From UBA4615 sp046046245 (GTDB taxonomy: Bacteria > Pseudomonadota > Gammaproteobacteria > Burkholderiales > Burkholderiaceae_E), in contig JBJOKE010000083.1 in NCBI GenBank assembly GCA_046046245.1, positions 9,253 through 73,252 on the forward strand: 64,000 bases of DNA, read 5' to 3'. The notes beneath the pieces were generated by a model. That model did not search any database, was not told where the DNA came from, and worked only from the letters and a program-made list of their open reading frames with translations. Below are positions 36,254-47,244 of the stretch, piece by piece. The translations under genes were made by a program, and so were the position numbers. Numbering within the stretch: the first letter of the stretch is position 1; each line of letters begins with the position of its first letter.

Positions 36254-37540
36254 ATGCCCGACACCCTGTTCACCAATGTCCGCATCTTCGACGGCTCCGG
36301 CGCGCAGCCCTACACGGGGGAGGTCCTGGTCCGCGGCAACCGGATCCGCGGCGTCGCGCGCGGCAGCCGCTCGCTGCCGCCGGCGGGCGCGACGGTGATC
36401 GACGCTGCGGGCGCGACGCTCATGCCCGGCATGACCGAGGCCCACACGCACTTTGCCTGGAACGACCAGCCGAGCCTGGGCGCGATCCAGAAGATGCCGG
36501 TCGAGGAGCACATCCTCTGGTGCGCGCACGTCGCCGAACGCTACCTGTCGCGCGGCTTCACCTCGTGCGTGGGCGCGGCGACCGCGAAGCCGCGGCTCGA
36601 CGTGGTGATCCGCAACGCGATCGAGTCGGGCCAGATCCCCGGTCCCCGCTACCTGGCCGCGAGCCAGGAGATCACCGTGCCGGGCGGCCTCGGCGACGAG
36701 TCGCCGCCGCACCTGCCCTATCCGGAGTTCAGCTTCGGCGCGGTCGTGAGCGGCGCCGACGAGATGCGCCGCTGCGTGCGGATGTTCCTCAAGTACGGCG
36801 TCGACACGATCAAGCTGAACCTGTCGGGCGAGTACATCGCCGGCCTGGCAGCCGAGGCGACGCCCATGACCGACGCCGAGATCGCGACCGCGGTCGAGGA
36901 GGTGAGGAAGCGCGGCAAGCGGCTCGCCGCGCACGCGCGCTCGGCCGAGTCGGTCAAGCAGTGCGTGCGCCACGGCATCGAGCTGGTCTACCACGCGAGC
37001 TTCGCCGACGAGGAGGCGCTCGACATGCTCGAGGCGGCGAAGGATCGCCACTTCGTCGCCCCCGGCATCGCATGGCTGATCAACACCTCCTACCATGCAT
37101 CGAAGTGGGGGATCACGCCCGAGATCGCGCGCGACATGGGCTATCACCGCGAGCTCGAGGTCGCCGTCGAGTCGCTGCGGAAGATGCACAAGCGCGGGAT
37201 CCGAATCCTTCCGGGCGGCGACTACGGTTTCGCGTGGATCGAGCACGGCACCAACGCGAAGGACCTGGAGTACTTCGTCCGCCATCTCGGCTTCACGCCG
37301 ATGGAGGCGCTGCTGTCTGCGACGCGGCTGGGCGGCCAGATCATGATGCGCGAGCACGAACTCGGCCAGGTGAAGGACGGCTACCTCGCCGACCTCTTGC
37401 TGGTCGACGGCGACCCGCTGTCGAACATCGCCGTGCTGCAGGATCCGGCGCGCATCCTCGCCGTGATGAAGGACGGCGTGTTCCACAAGGAACCCGAGAT
37501 CCGCGGTGCCCGCACGCGCTGGCCGGCGAGCGCGGCCTGA
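36254..37540 (+). CDS. Amidohydrolase-superfamily enzyme (paralogue 1)
   Basis: A 428-residue metal-dependent hydrolase of the imidazolonepropionase/prolidase-like branch. Metal-site motifs: EAHTHFAWND (HxH, about residues 64-66), TIKLNLSGE (probable carboxylated Lys), AHARSAESVKQ (His), LVYHASFADEEALD (His) and GGDYGFAWIEHGTN (Asp). The C-terminal LADLLLVDGDPLSN completes the small beta-sandwich. It closely resembles the enzyme at 38388-39704, indicating duplication. No signal peptide. The actual substrate (amide, lactam, carbamate or ester) is unknown. Confidence 0.9.
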   Translation: MPDTLFTNVRIFDGSGAQPYTGEVLVRGNRIRGVARGSRSLPPAGATVIDAAGATLMPGMTEAHTHFAWNDQPSLGAIQKMPVEEHILWCAHVAERYLSRGFTSCVGAATAKPRLDVVIRNAIESGQIPGPRYLAASQEITVPGGLGDESPPHLPYPEFSFGAVVSGADEMRRCVRMFLKYGVDTIKLNLSGEYIAGLAAEATPMTDAEIATAVEEVRKRGKRLAAHARSAESVKQCVRHGIELVYHASFADEEALDMLEAAKDRHFVAPGIAWLINTSYHASKWGITPEIARDMGYHRELEVAVESLRKMHKRGIRILPGGDYGFAWIEHGTNAKDLEYFVRHLGFTPMEALLSATRLGGQIMMREHELGQVKDGYLADLLLVDGDPLSNIAVLQDPARILAVMKDGVFHKEPEIRGARTRWPASAA

Positions 37541-37554
37541 GACGGAGCCACGCG

Positions 37555-38349
37555 ATGGTCACCCGCGTCGTCGAGCGGATCGCCTTCGAGCAGCACGGCT
37601 CGGGTGAACCCGTGCTCGCGATCCACGGGCTCGGCGGCTCGTCGAACACCTGGACGCCGCTGGCCGGCGACGACGGTCCGCTCGCGCGCTGCGCGCTGCT
37701 GCGGCTCGACCTGCCGGGCTCGGGTCGTTCGCACCGGGTCGAGGGACCGCTGTCGATCGCGCGGATGGTCGCGGCCTGCGTGCGCGTGATGGACGCGGCC
37801 GGCGTGTCGCGCGCGCACGTCCTCGGCCACTCGCTCGGCACCATCGTCGCCCAGCACCTCGCGGTGGCCGAGCCGCGGCGCGTCCGCAGCCTCACGCTCT
37901 TCGGGCCGCTGCCCGCGCCGCCCGAGTCGGCACGCGCCGCGATCCGGACGCGCGGCGCGAAGGCGCGCGCGGAGGGTGTCCCGGGCATGGCCGACATCGC
38001 CGACGCGCTGGTCCGCACGTCGCTCTCGACCGAGACGCGTGCGCGCCGGCCGGCCGCCGTGGCCTTCGTGCGCGAGTCGCTGATGCGCCAGGACCCGGAC
38101 GGCTACGCTCGCAGCTGCGAGGCGCTCGCCGACGCCCAGCCGGCCGACCTGATGCAGCTCGGTTGCCCGGTGCTGCTGGTGACCGGCGACGAGGATGCGG
38201 TCGCGCCGCCCCAGTCGGTGCGCGGCATGGCTCAGCGGATCGCCGATGCGCGCGTCGAGGTGCTGCGCGGCTGCGGGCACTGGACCCCGGTGGAGCGGCC
38301 CGAGGAGTGCGTCGCGCTGCTGCGCGGCTTCCTCGCGCGGCGGACCTGA
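37555..38349 (+). CDS. Alpha/beta hydrolase
   Basis: A 264-residue alpha/beta hydrolase of the type with oxyanion HGLGG (AIHGLGGSSNTW), nucleophile elbow GHSLGTIVAQ (Ser), Asp in TGDEDAVAPP and His in GCGHWTPVERPEE. The cap region is short. It begins 14 bp after amidohydrolase 1 and is followed by amidohydrolase 2. Members of this class (3-oxoadipate enol-lactonase, MhpC-like) hydrolyse lactones, esters or C-C bonds; context suggests a step in the same pathway. Confidence 0.9.
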   Translation: MVTRVVERIAFEQHGSGEPVLAIHGLGGSSNTWTPLAGDDGPLARCALLRLDLPGSGRSHRVEGPLSIARMVAACVRVMDAAGVSRAHVLGHSLGTIVAQHLAVAEPRRVRSLTLFGPLPAPPESARAAIRTRGAKARAEGVPGMADIADALVRTSLSTETRARRPAAVAFVRESLMRQDPDGYARSCEALADAQPADLMQLGCPVLLVTGDEDAVAPPQSVRGMAQRIADARVEVLRGCGHWTPVERPEECVALLRGFLARRT

Positions 38350-38387
38350 ACGAGACGATCGACGACGACCCGAATCGGGAGACGACC

Positions 38388-39704
38388 ATGGCCGACGTGC
38401 TGTTCACGAACGTGCGGATCCTCGACGGGACCGGGGTCGCGCCGTACCCGGGCGACGTGCTGGTGCAGGGAAACCGGATCGCGCGGGTCGGCCGCGCAGG
38501 CGGCGGCGCGCGCGGCGCCCTCGCGTCGCCGGCGGGCACCATGGTCATCGACGGCGCCGGCGCGACGCTGATGCCCGGGATGTGCGAGGCGCACACCCAC
38601 ATGGCGTGGAACAACGCGGCCACCCTCGACGGCATCCAGGTGATGCCGACCGAGGAGCACGTGCTGTGGACCGCCGGCGTCGCGAAGCAGTACCTGATGC
38701 ACGGCTGGACCTCGTGCGTGGGGGCGGCGACCGCGAAGCCGCGCCTCGACGTGGTCGTCCGCAACGCGATCGAATCGGGGATGATCCCCGGCCCGCGCTA
38801 CCTCGCGGCGAGCCAGGAGATCACCGTGCCCGGCTCGCTCGGCGACGAGACGCTGCCGCACATCCAGTACCCGGAATACAGCTTCGGCGCGATCGTCAAC
38901 GGGCCCGAGGACATGCGCCGCGTCGTCAGGCAGTTCCTCAAGTACGGCGTCGACTCGATCAAGCTCAACCTGTCGGGCGACAACTTCGTCGCGGGGGCGG
39001 ACGCCAAGACCACCTGGATGAGCGACGAGGAGGTGGCGATGGCGGTGCGCGAGACGAAGGTCCGCGGCAAGCGGGTGTCGGTCCACGCGCGCTCGGCCGA
39101 GTCGGTCAAGCAGGCGCTGCGGCACGGCTGCGAGGTGATCTACCACGCGAGCTACACCGACGAGGAGGCGCTCGACATGCTCGAGGCCGCGCGCGACCGG
39201 ATCTTCGTCGCCCCCGGCCTGTCGGTGATCATCAAGCTGCTCTACGAGGGCGAGCCCTTCGGTGTGCCCTACGCGAAGGCAGTGCAGATGGGCTATCTCG
39301 AGGAACTGGAGGCGGCCGTCGAGAGCCTGAAGGCGATGCACCGGCGCGGCGTGCGGGTGCTGCCGGGCGGCGACTACGGCTTCGCATGGGCGCCGCACGG
39401 CACCAACGCGATGGACCTGCAGTACTTCGTCAAGTACCTGGGCTTCACGCCGATGGAGGCGATCGTCTCCGCGACGAAGCTGGGCGGCCAGATCATGATG
39501 CGACCGGGCGAGCTCGGCACGATCCGAGAGAACATGCTCGCCGACCTGCTGCTGGTCGACGGCGATCCGCTCTCGGATCTGTCGATCCTGCTCGACACGA
39601 ACCGGCTGCTGGCGATCATGAAGGACGGGCGCTTCGCGAAGGAGCCGCCGATCCGCAGCGCGCAGCCGCGCACGCTGAGCCGCTGGACCGCGGGCGTCGC
39701 CTGA
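38388..39704 (+). CDS. Amidohydrolase-superfamily enzyme (paralogue 2)
   Basis: A 438-residue metal-dependent hydrolase, collinear with the one at 36254-37540 and alike over the full length. Motifs: EAHTHMAWNN, SIKLNLSGDN, HARSAESVKQ, EVIYHASYTDEEALD, GGDYGFAWAPHGTN. All metal ligands are kept in both copies, so both should be active; changes near the active site (INTSYHASKW against IKLLYEGEPF) may alter specificity. The start ATG at 38388 follows GGGAG. It is followed 2 bp later by the permease gene livH. Confidence 0.9.
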   Translation: MADVLFTNVRILDGTGVAPYPGDVLVQGNRIARVGRAGGGARGALASPAGTMVIDGAGATLMPGMCEAHTHMAWNNAATLDGIQVMPTEEHVLWTAGVAKQYLMHGWTSCVGAATAKPRLDVVVRNAIESGMIPGPRYLAASQEITVPGSLGDETLPHIQYPEYSFGAIVNGPEDMRRVVRQFLKYGVDSIKLNLSGDNFVAGADAKTTWMSDEEVAMAVRETKVRGKRVSVHARSAESVKQALRHGCEVIYHASYTDEEALDMLEAARDRIFVAPGLSVIIKLLYEGEPFGVPYAKAVQMGYLEELEAAVESLKAMHRRGVRVLPGGDYGFAWAPHGTNAMDLQYFVKYLGFTPMEAIVSATKLGGQIMMRPGELGTIRENMLADLLLVDGDPLSDLSILLDTNRLLAIMKDGRFAKEPPIRSAQPRTLSRWTAGVA

Positions 39705-39706
39705 CG

Positions 39707-40735
39707 ATGCGCGTCGACGACCTGCCCATCGGGCGTCCCGGCCCCGCGCCGACCGCGGCGAGCATCGCCGCGGGTGCAGCCGCGCGCCGGCGCCGGACGA
39801 TCCGCTGGGTCGTCGGACTCGTCATCGGCGTGCCGCTCGTCGTGTTCGTCGCCTGGGCGCTCTTCGACAACCCGCGCCTGTTCGCCTCGACGCTGCTCAA
39901 CGGACTCACGCTCGCCGCGCTCTACTTCCTCGTCGCCAGCGGCTTCACGCTGGTGTTCGGGCTGATGCGCAACGTCAACCTGGCGCACGGCTCGCTCTAC
40001 CTGTTCGGCGCCTACGTCGGATGGATGGTCGGCGAGGCGAGCGGTTCGTGGGTGCTGGCGGTGATCGCCGGCTTCGCGTCGTCGGCGCTGGTCGGTCTGC
40101 TGATGCAGCTGCTGATCTTCCGCTGGATGCAGGGGCAGGACCTGCGCCAGACGCTCGTCACCATCGGCATCTCGATCGTGCTCGCCGACCTGATGCTCTG
40201 GGCCTGGGGGGCCGAGATCTACACTTTCGATCCGCCGCGCTGGATGTTCGGCACGCTGTCGCTGCCGGTCGTCGAGAAGTACGCGACCTACCGGCTGCTG
40301 CTGCTCGCCGGCGCGATCCTGATCGGCATCGCGCTGTGGCTGTTCCTGAACCGCACCCGTGTCGGCATGATGATCCGCGCGGGCGTCGACGACCGCGCGA
40401 TGCTGGCCGCCTCGGGCGTCAACGTGCAGCTCGTCTTCGCGGTGACCTTCGCGATCGGCGCCGGCATGGCGGGCTTCGCCGGCGTGGTCGGCGGCACCGC
40501 GCTGTCGATCGCGCCCGGCGAGGACGTCCGCTACCTGCTCGCGTCGCTGGTGGTCGTGATCGTCGGCGGCATGGGCAGCGTGACCGGCGCGGCGATCGGC
40601 GCGCTGCTGATCGGGATCGCCGAGCAGTTCGGCCTCGCCTATGCGCCGACCTACGGCATCGTCTTCACGTTCGTGATCATGGCGCTCGCGCTGGCGTTCC
40701 GCCCGCAGGGCCTTCTCGGGAGGTCCGCACGATGA
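39707..40735 (+). CDS. livH: Branched-chain amino-acid-type ABC permease LivH
   Basis: A 342-residue inner-membrane permease with about eight helices; the LivH hallmark GFTLVFGLMRNVNLAHGSLY lies near residues 78-97 and VVVIVGGMGSVTGAAIGALL near 280. An N-terminal extension of ~40 residues with RRRR precedes the first helix. Together with LivM, K, G and F it forms an importer; these HAAT-type systems carry amino acids, amides, urea or aromatic acids. Its neighbours suggest the substrate feeds the amidohydrolases. It overlaps livM by 4 bp. Confidence 0.92.
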   Translation: MRVDDLPIGRPGPAPTAASIAAGAAARRRRTIRWVVGLVIGVPLVVFVAWALFDNPRLFASTLLNGLTLAALYFLVASGFTLVFGLMRNVNLAHGSLYLFGAYVGWMVGEASGSWVLAVIAGFASSALVGLLMQLLIFRWMQGQDLRQTLVTIGISIVLADLMLWAWGAEIYTFDPPRWMFGTLSLPVVEKYATYRLLLLAGAILIGIALWLFLNRTRVGMMIRAGVDDRAMLAASGVNVQLVFAVTFAIGAGMAGFAGVVGGTALSIAPGEDVRYLLASLVVVIVGGMGSVTGAAIGALLIGIAEQFGLAYAPTYGIVFTFVIMALALAFRPQGLLGRSAR

Positions 40736-41958
40736 GCGCGGCGCAGTGGCGCAAGGCGATGAACCCGGGCGCGTCGACGCACGACTGGCGCCGCTCGGCC
40801 TGGGCGCGACCGGCGGGCACGCTGCGGCCCGAGGCGTCGGCCGGCGCCGGCGCCGGCGACGGGGGGGCCGGGCAGTCCGGCACGACCGGCACCTCCGGCG
40901 CGCGCGCGGCCGTCGCCGCGATCGGCCCGCGGCACGTGATCGGGCTCGCGGCGCTGCTGCTCTTCCCGTTCGCCGCCACGCCCTTCTTCGTGTTCCAGAT
41001 CGGCGCGCAGTCGCTCGCGCTAGGGCTGATCGCGCTGTCGCTCGCCTGGCTCGCCGGCTACGGCGGCATGGTGTCGCTGTCGCAGATGACGGTAGCCGGC
41101 ATCGCCGGCTACGCCGTCGCGATCTTCGGCTCCAGCGCCGCGACCAACATCAGCCTCGGCTGGCCGTGGTGGCTCGCGGTGCTGGTCGCGATCGCGGTCG
41201 GCACGGTCGCGGCGACACTGATCGGATGGCTGTCGGTGCGTACCGAGGGCATCTACACGATCATGATCACGCTGGCGGTGGGCGTCGCGTTCTTCTATCT
41301 CGCGCAGCAGAACTACACGCTCTTCAACGGTTTCCAGGGCTTCTCGAAGGTCGCGCCGCCGAACGTGCTCGGCATCGACTGGCGTGCGCCGCTGCCGTTC
41401 TACTACCTGTGCCTGTTCTGGTCGCTGGCCGGTTACCTGCTCGTCAAGCACCTGGTGCGCGCGCCGTTCGGCGTTGCGCTGCAGGGTATCCGCGACAACC
41501 CGAGGCGCATGAACTCGCTGGGCTTCCACGTGACCGCGCATCGCGTCGCGGCGCACGCGGTGGCCGGCTTGATCGCGTCGGTCGGCGGCGTGCTGATGGT
41601 CTGGTACAACAGCCTGATCTCGCCGGGCTCGCTCGGCACCACGGCACTGATCAACGTGCTGATCGTCGCCGTGCTGGGCGGCATGGGCCACCCGATCGGT
41701 GCGTTCATCGGCGCGACGGTCTTCGTGCTGCTGCAGAACTTCGCGATCGACCTGGTCGACCGCGAACGCTTCAACCTCGTCATCGGCGGCGTGTTCCTCG
41801 CCGTCGTGCTCTTCTCCCCGGACGGACTCGTCGGCATCTGGAACCGGCTGCGCGCGCGCTTCGCGCGCCCCGGTACGGCTCCGACCGTTCCGCCCGGGCG
41901 GACCGGTTCCACCCCCGGCGGCGGGCATGCCGCCCATACCAATAGGAGGACGACGTGA
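40732..41958 (+). CDS. livM: Branched-chain amino-acid-type ABC permease LivM
   Basis: A 408-residue permease; hallmark GGMVSLSQMTVAGIAGYAVA and the loop RAPFGVALQGIRDNPRRMNS (the cytoplasmic EAA-like region) are present. The N-terminal ~55 residues (Gly/Ala/Thr rich) and C-terminal ~35 residues (Pro/Gly/Thr rich) are extensions. ATGA overlap with livH, and a GTG start of the binding-protein gene overlaps its stop. It is the second membrane half of the transporter. Confidence 0.92.
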   Translation: MSAAQWRKAMNPGASTHDWRRSAWARPAGTLRPEASAGAGAGDGGAGQSGTTGTSGARAAVAAIGPRHVIGLAALLLFPFAATPFFVFQIGAQSLALGLIALSLAWLAGYGGMVSLSQMTVAGIAGYAVAIFGSSAATNISLGWPWWLAVLVAIAVGTVAATLIGWLSVRTEGIYTIMITLAVGVAFFYLAQQNYTLFNGFQGFSKVAPPNVLGIDWRAPLPFYYLCLFWSLAGYLLVKHLVRAPFGVALQGIRDNPRRMNSLGFHVTAHRVAAHAVAGLIASVGGVLMVWYNSLISPGSLGTTALINVLIVAVLGGMGHPIGAFIGATVFVLLQNFAIDLVDRERFNLVIGGVFLAVVLFSPDGLVGIWNRLRARFARPGTAPTVPPGRTGSTPGGGHAAHTNRRTT

Positions 41959-43208
41959 GAGAAGGCAAGAGGTTCCTGGGGCGCTCGCTGATCGGTGCGG
42001 CGGTGTTCGCGGCGTTCGCGGGCGGCGCGTGGGCGCAGGAGGTCATCCGGATCGGCGTGCTGGCGACGCTCGATGGTCCGTTCGCCGCCGGCGGTCAGGA
42101 CGGCATGCGCGGCGCGGATCTCGCGCTGCTGCAGAGGAAGGGGATGGCGGGCGGCAAGAAGGTCGAGTTCGTGAAGGGCTCGTCCAACGCCAATCCGGAT
42201 GTCGCGGTCAACGCGACCCGCAAGCTCGTCGAGCAGGACAAGGTCCAGATCATGGTCGGGCCGCTGTCGGGCTCCGAGGGGATCGCGGTCAAGAACTACA
42301 GCAAGTCCCAGCCCGGCGTGACCTTCGTCAACGGCGGCTCGGGCGCGCAGGCGACCACGCTGCAGGATCCGTCGCCGAATTTCTTCCGCTTCAACACCGA
42401 GGGCGCCCAGTGGATGGTCGGCCTCGGCGAATACGCGTTCAAGGACAAGGGCTACAAGCGGATGGCCCTGATCTCCGAGGACTACTCGTTCCCGTACTCG
42501 CAGGTGCAGGGCTTCATGGCCGGCTTCTGCAAGGCCGGCGGCAAGATGGTCGAGAAGATCTGGGTGCCGCTCGGCACCAAGGACTACGCGGCCGCGATCG
42601 CCAAGCTGCCGCGCGACATCGACGCTATCTTCGCGGTGCTCGGCGGCTCCGACGCGGTCAACTTCCTGACCCAGTACGAGCAGGCCGGCGGCAACAAGCC
42701 GATCATCGGCGGCACGATCACCGTCGACCAGACGGTGCTCGGGTTCCGCGGCCGCCGCCCGGACGCGATCGTCGGCACGCCGACCGCGGGTCCGATGGCC
42801 GACGCGCTCGACACGCCGGAGTGGAAGCAGTTCGTCGCGGACTACAAGACGAACTTCAAGGACGGGCTGCCGAGCCCGTCGCTGTTCGCGTTCCTCTACT
42901 ACATCAACACCAAGGCGGTGCTCGACGCGCTCGACGCGGTGAAGGGTGACCTGTCGAACAACCAGGCGAAGCTGCGCGAGACGCTGTCGACGATGACGCT
43001 GAAGACGCCGGTCGGCGACGTGAAGCTCGACGGCAACCGCCAGGCGGTCGGCCCGAACTTCATCACCGAGGTGGCGAAGGCGCCGGACGGCAAGTTCTTC
43101 AACAAGGTGGTCCGCAAGGTCGAAGCGGTCGACCAGACCCTGGGTCTGGGCAAGGCCGAGTTCGACAAGATGGGCCTCGGCACCCGCGACAACCCGTCGT
43201 GCCCGTGA
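41955..43208 (+). CDS. livK: ABC transporter substrate-binding protein (LivK-like)
   Basis: A 417-residue periplasmic binding protein (type I, Peripla_BP_6). Signal peptide MREGKRFLGRSLIGAAVFAA ending AWA-QE, then VIRIGVLATLDGPFAAGGQD, the usual start of the mature fold, and FVKGSSNANPDVAVNATRKL. GTG start overlapping livM; GGAGG lies just before it. It sets the substrate of the importer, but the binding residues do not allow a clear choice among amino acids, amides or aromatic acids. Confidence 0.92.
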   Translation: MREGKRFLGRSLIGAAVFAAFAGGAWAQEVIRIGVLATLDGPFAAGGQDGMRGADLALLQRKGMAGGKKVEFVKGSSNANPDVAVNATRKLVEQDKVQIMVGPLSGSEGIAVKNYSKSQPGVTFVNGGSGAQATTLQDPSPNFFRFNTEGAQWMVGLGEYAFKDKGYKRMALISEDYSFPYSQVQGFMAGFCKAGGKMVEKIWVPLGTKDYAAAIAKLPRDIDAIFAVLGGSDAVNFLTQYEQAGGNKPIIGGTITVDQTVLGFRGRRPDAIVGTPTAGPMADALDTPEWKQFVADYKTNFKDGLPSPSLFAFLYYINTKAVLDALDAVKGDLSNNQAKLRETLSTMTLKTPVGDVKLDGNRQAVGPNFITEVAKAPDGKFFNKVVRKVEAVDQTLGLGKAEFDKMGLGTRDNPSCP

Positions 43209-43227
43209 CGCCCGGAGTCCGCGTCCC

Positions 43228-44006
43228 ATGAGCGCCGCGCCCCCGGTGCGGCCGCTGGCTTCCGGAGACGCCCTCGTGCTCGAGGGTGTCACCCGGCAGT
43301 TCGGCGCGCTGCGCGCGATCGACGACGTCAGCTTCACCGTCTCCGCCGGCGAGCGGCGGGCGGTGCTCGGCGCCAACGGCGCCGGCAAGACGACGCTGTT
43401 CAACGCGATCACCGGCGACTTCCCGCCGACCGCGGGGCGCGTGAGCTTCTTCGGCGAGGACGTGACCGAGCTGCCGCCGTACGAGCGGATCCGGCGCGGC
43501 CTGCGCCGGACCTACCAGTCGTCGCTGCTGTTCAGGGAGCTGACGGTGCGCGACAACCTGTTCCTCGCGGTCCGCGGCGTGAGCCGCGGCCGCTTCAGCT
43601 GGATCCGGCCGAGGGTGGGCAGCGCGTCCCGGCGAGCGACCGCCGACCTGCTCGAGCGTGTGCGGCTTGCGCACCTCGCCGACGAGAAGGTCGCGAGCCT
43701 GTCGCATGGCCAGCAGCGCCAGCTCGAGATCGGCATGGCACTCGCCGGCGCGCCGCGGATGATCCTCTTCGACGAGCCGGCCGCCGGACTGTCGCCCGCC
43801 GAGCGGCGCGAGCTGGTGCTGCTGCTGCAGGGCTTTCCGCCGCACCTCGGCTTCGTGCTGATCGAGCACGACCTCGACATCGCGCTGCGGGTCGTCGAGC
43901 GGGTCACGGTCATGCACAACGGCCGCGTGATCAAGCACGGCACGCCCGAGCAGATCGAGGGCGACGCCGAGGTCCAGGCGATCTACATGGGCGGAGGGCA
44001 CGCCTG

Positions 44007-44007
<1 letters not shown>
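43228..44007 (+). CDS. livG: ABC transporter ATPase LivG
   Basis: A 259-residue ATPase: Walker A GANGAGKTT (about 48), Q-loop region RRTYQSSLLFRELTVRDNLF, signature LSHGQQRQLEIGMAL (about 158; LSHG instead of LSGG is common in LivG), Walker B ILFDEPAAGLSP (about 178), switch His in IEHD. The C-terminal IKHGTPEQIEGDAEVQAIYM is typical. It starts 19 bp after livK and its last base is the first of the next gene's ATG. Confidence 0.93.
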
Positions 44008-46337
<2,330 letters not shown>

Positions 46338-46361
46338 ACGAGCCCGAGGAGCGTCCCCGCC

Positions 46362-47201
46362 ATGCCCCGAATCGCCCGCAGCGAGATCCTGTCGAAGTTC
46401 CGCGCGATGATCGCCCGCGGCGAGCCGATCGTCGGCGGCGGCGCCGGCACGGGCCTGTCCGCGAAGTGCGAGGAGGCCGGCGGCATCGACCTGATCGTCA
46501 TCTACAACTCGGGGCGCTACAGGATGGCCGGCCGCGGCTCGCTCGCCGGCCTGATGGCCTACGGCAACGCGAACGAGATCGTCGTCGAGATGGCCGCCGA
46601 GGTGCTGCCGGTGGTCCGGCGCACGCCGGTGCTCGCCGGCGTCAACGGCACCGATCCGTTCATGATCACCCGCCACTTCCTGAACCGGCTCGCCGAGCTC
46701 GGCTTCTCCGGCGTGCAGAACTTCCCGACCGTGGGCCTGATCGACGGAACCTTCCGTGCGAACCTCGAGGAGACCGGCATGGGCTACGGTCTCGAGGTCG
46801 AGATGATCCGCGAGGCCGCGGCGCTCGAGCTGCTGACCACGCCTTACGTGTTCTGCGAGGCCGACGCGCGCGCGATGGCCGGCGCCGGCGCCGACGTCGT
46901 CGTCTGCCACCTCGGTCTCACCACCGGCGGCTCGATCGGCGCGGAGACCGCGCTGACGCTCGCCGACTGCGTGCCGCGGATCGAGGCCTGGGCGGCGGCC
47001 GCGCGCGAGGTGAACCCGGAGGTGATCGTGCTCTGCCACGGCGGGCCGATCGCGACGCCCGAGGACGCGCGCTGGATCCTCGCGCGCTGCCGCGGCTGCC
47101 ACGGCTTCTACGGTGCCTCCAGCATGGAGCGGCTGCCGACCGAGGTGGCGCTGACCGAGACCACGCGCCGCTTCAAGGCGATCACGCGCGAGACCGCCTG
47201 A
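46362..47201 (+). CDS. Phosphoenolpyruvate hydrolase-family TIM-barrel protein (Tm-1 partner)
   Basis: A 279-residue TIM-barrel protein of the PF09370 family. Marks: GEPIVGGGAGTGLSAKCEEA, DLIVIYNSGRYRMAGRGSLA, VLAGVNGTDPFM, GFSGVQNFPTVGLIDGTF, VCHLGLTTGGSIGA and CRGCHGFYGASSMERLP. Such proteins are usually encoded beside, or fused to, UPF0261 domains; this pair is split between this gene and the C-terminal half of the preceding one. GAGGAG precedes the ATG at 46362. The true reaction of the family is unproven, despite the name. Confidence 0.9.
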   Translation: MPRIARSEILSKFRAMIARGEPIVGGGAGTGLSAKCEEAGGIDLIVIYNSGRYRMAGRGSLAGLMAYGNANEIVVEMAAEVLPVVRRTPVLAGVNGTDPFMITRHFLNRLAELGFSGVQNFPTVGLIDGTFRANLEETGMGYGLEVEMIREAAALELLTTPYVFCEADARAMAGAGADVVVCHLGLTTGGSIGAETALTLADCVPRIEAWAAAAREVNPEVIVLCHGGPIATPEDARWILARCRGCHGFYGASSMERLPTEVALTETTRRFKAITRETA

Positions 47202-47244
47202 GCGGCGCCGCGACCGAAGACACGAGCAAAGAGGAGACCCCACC

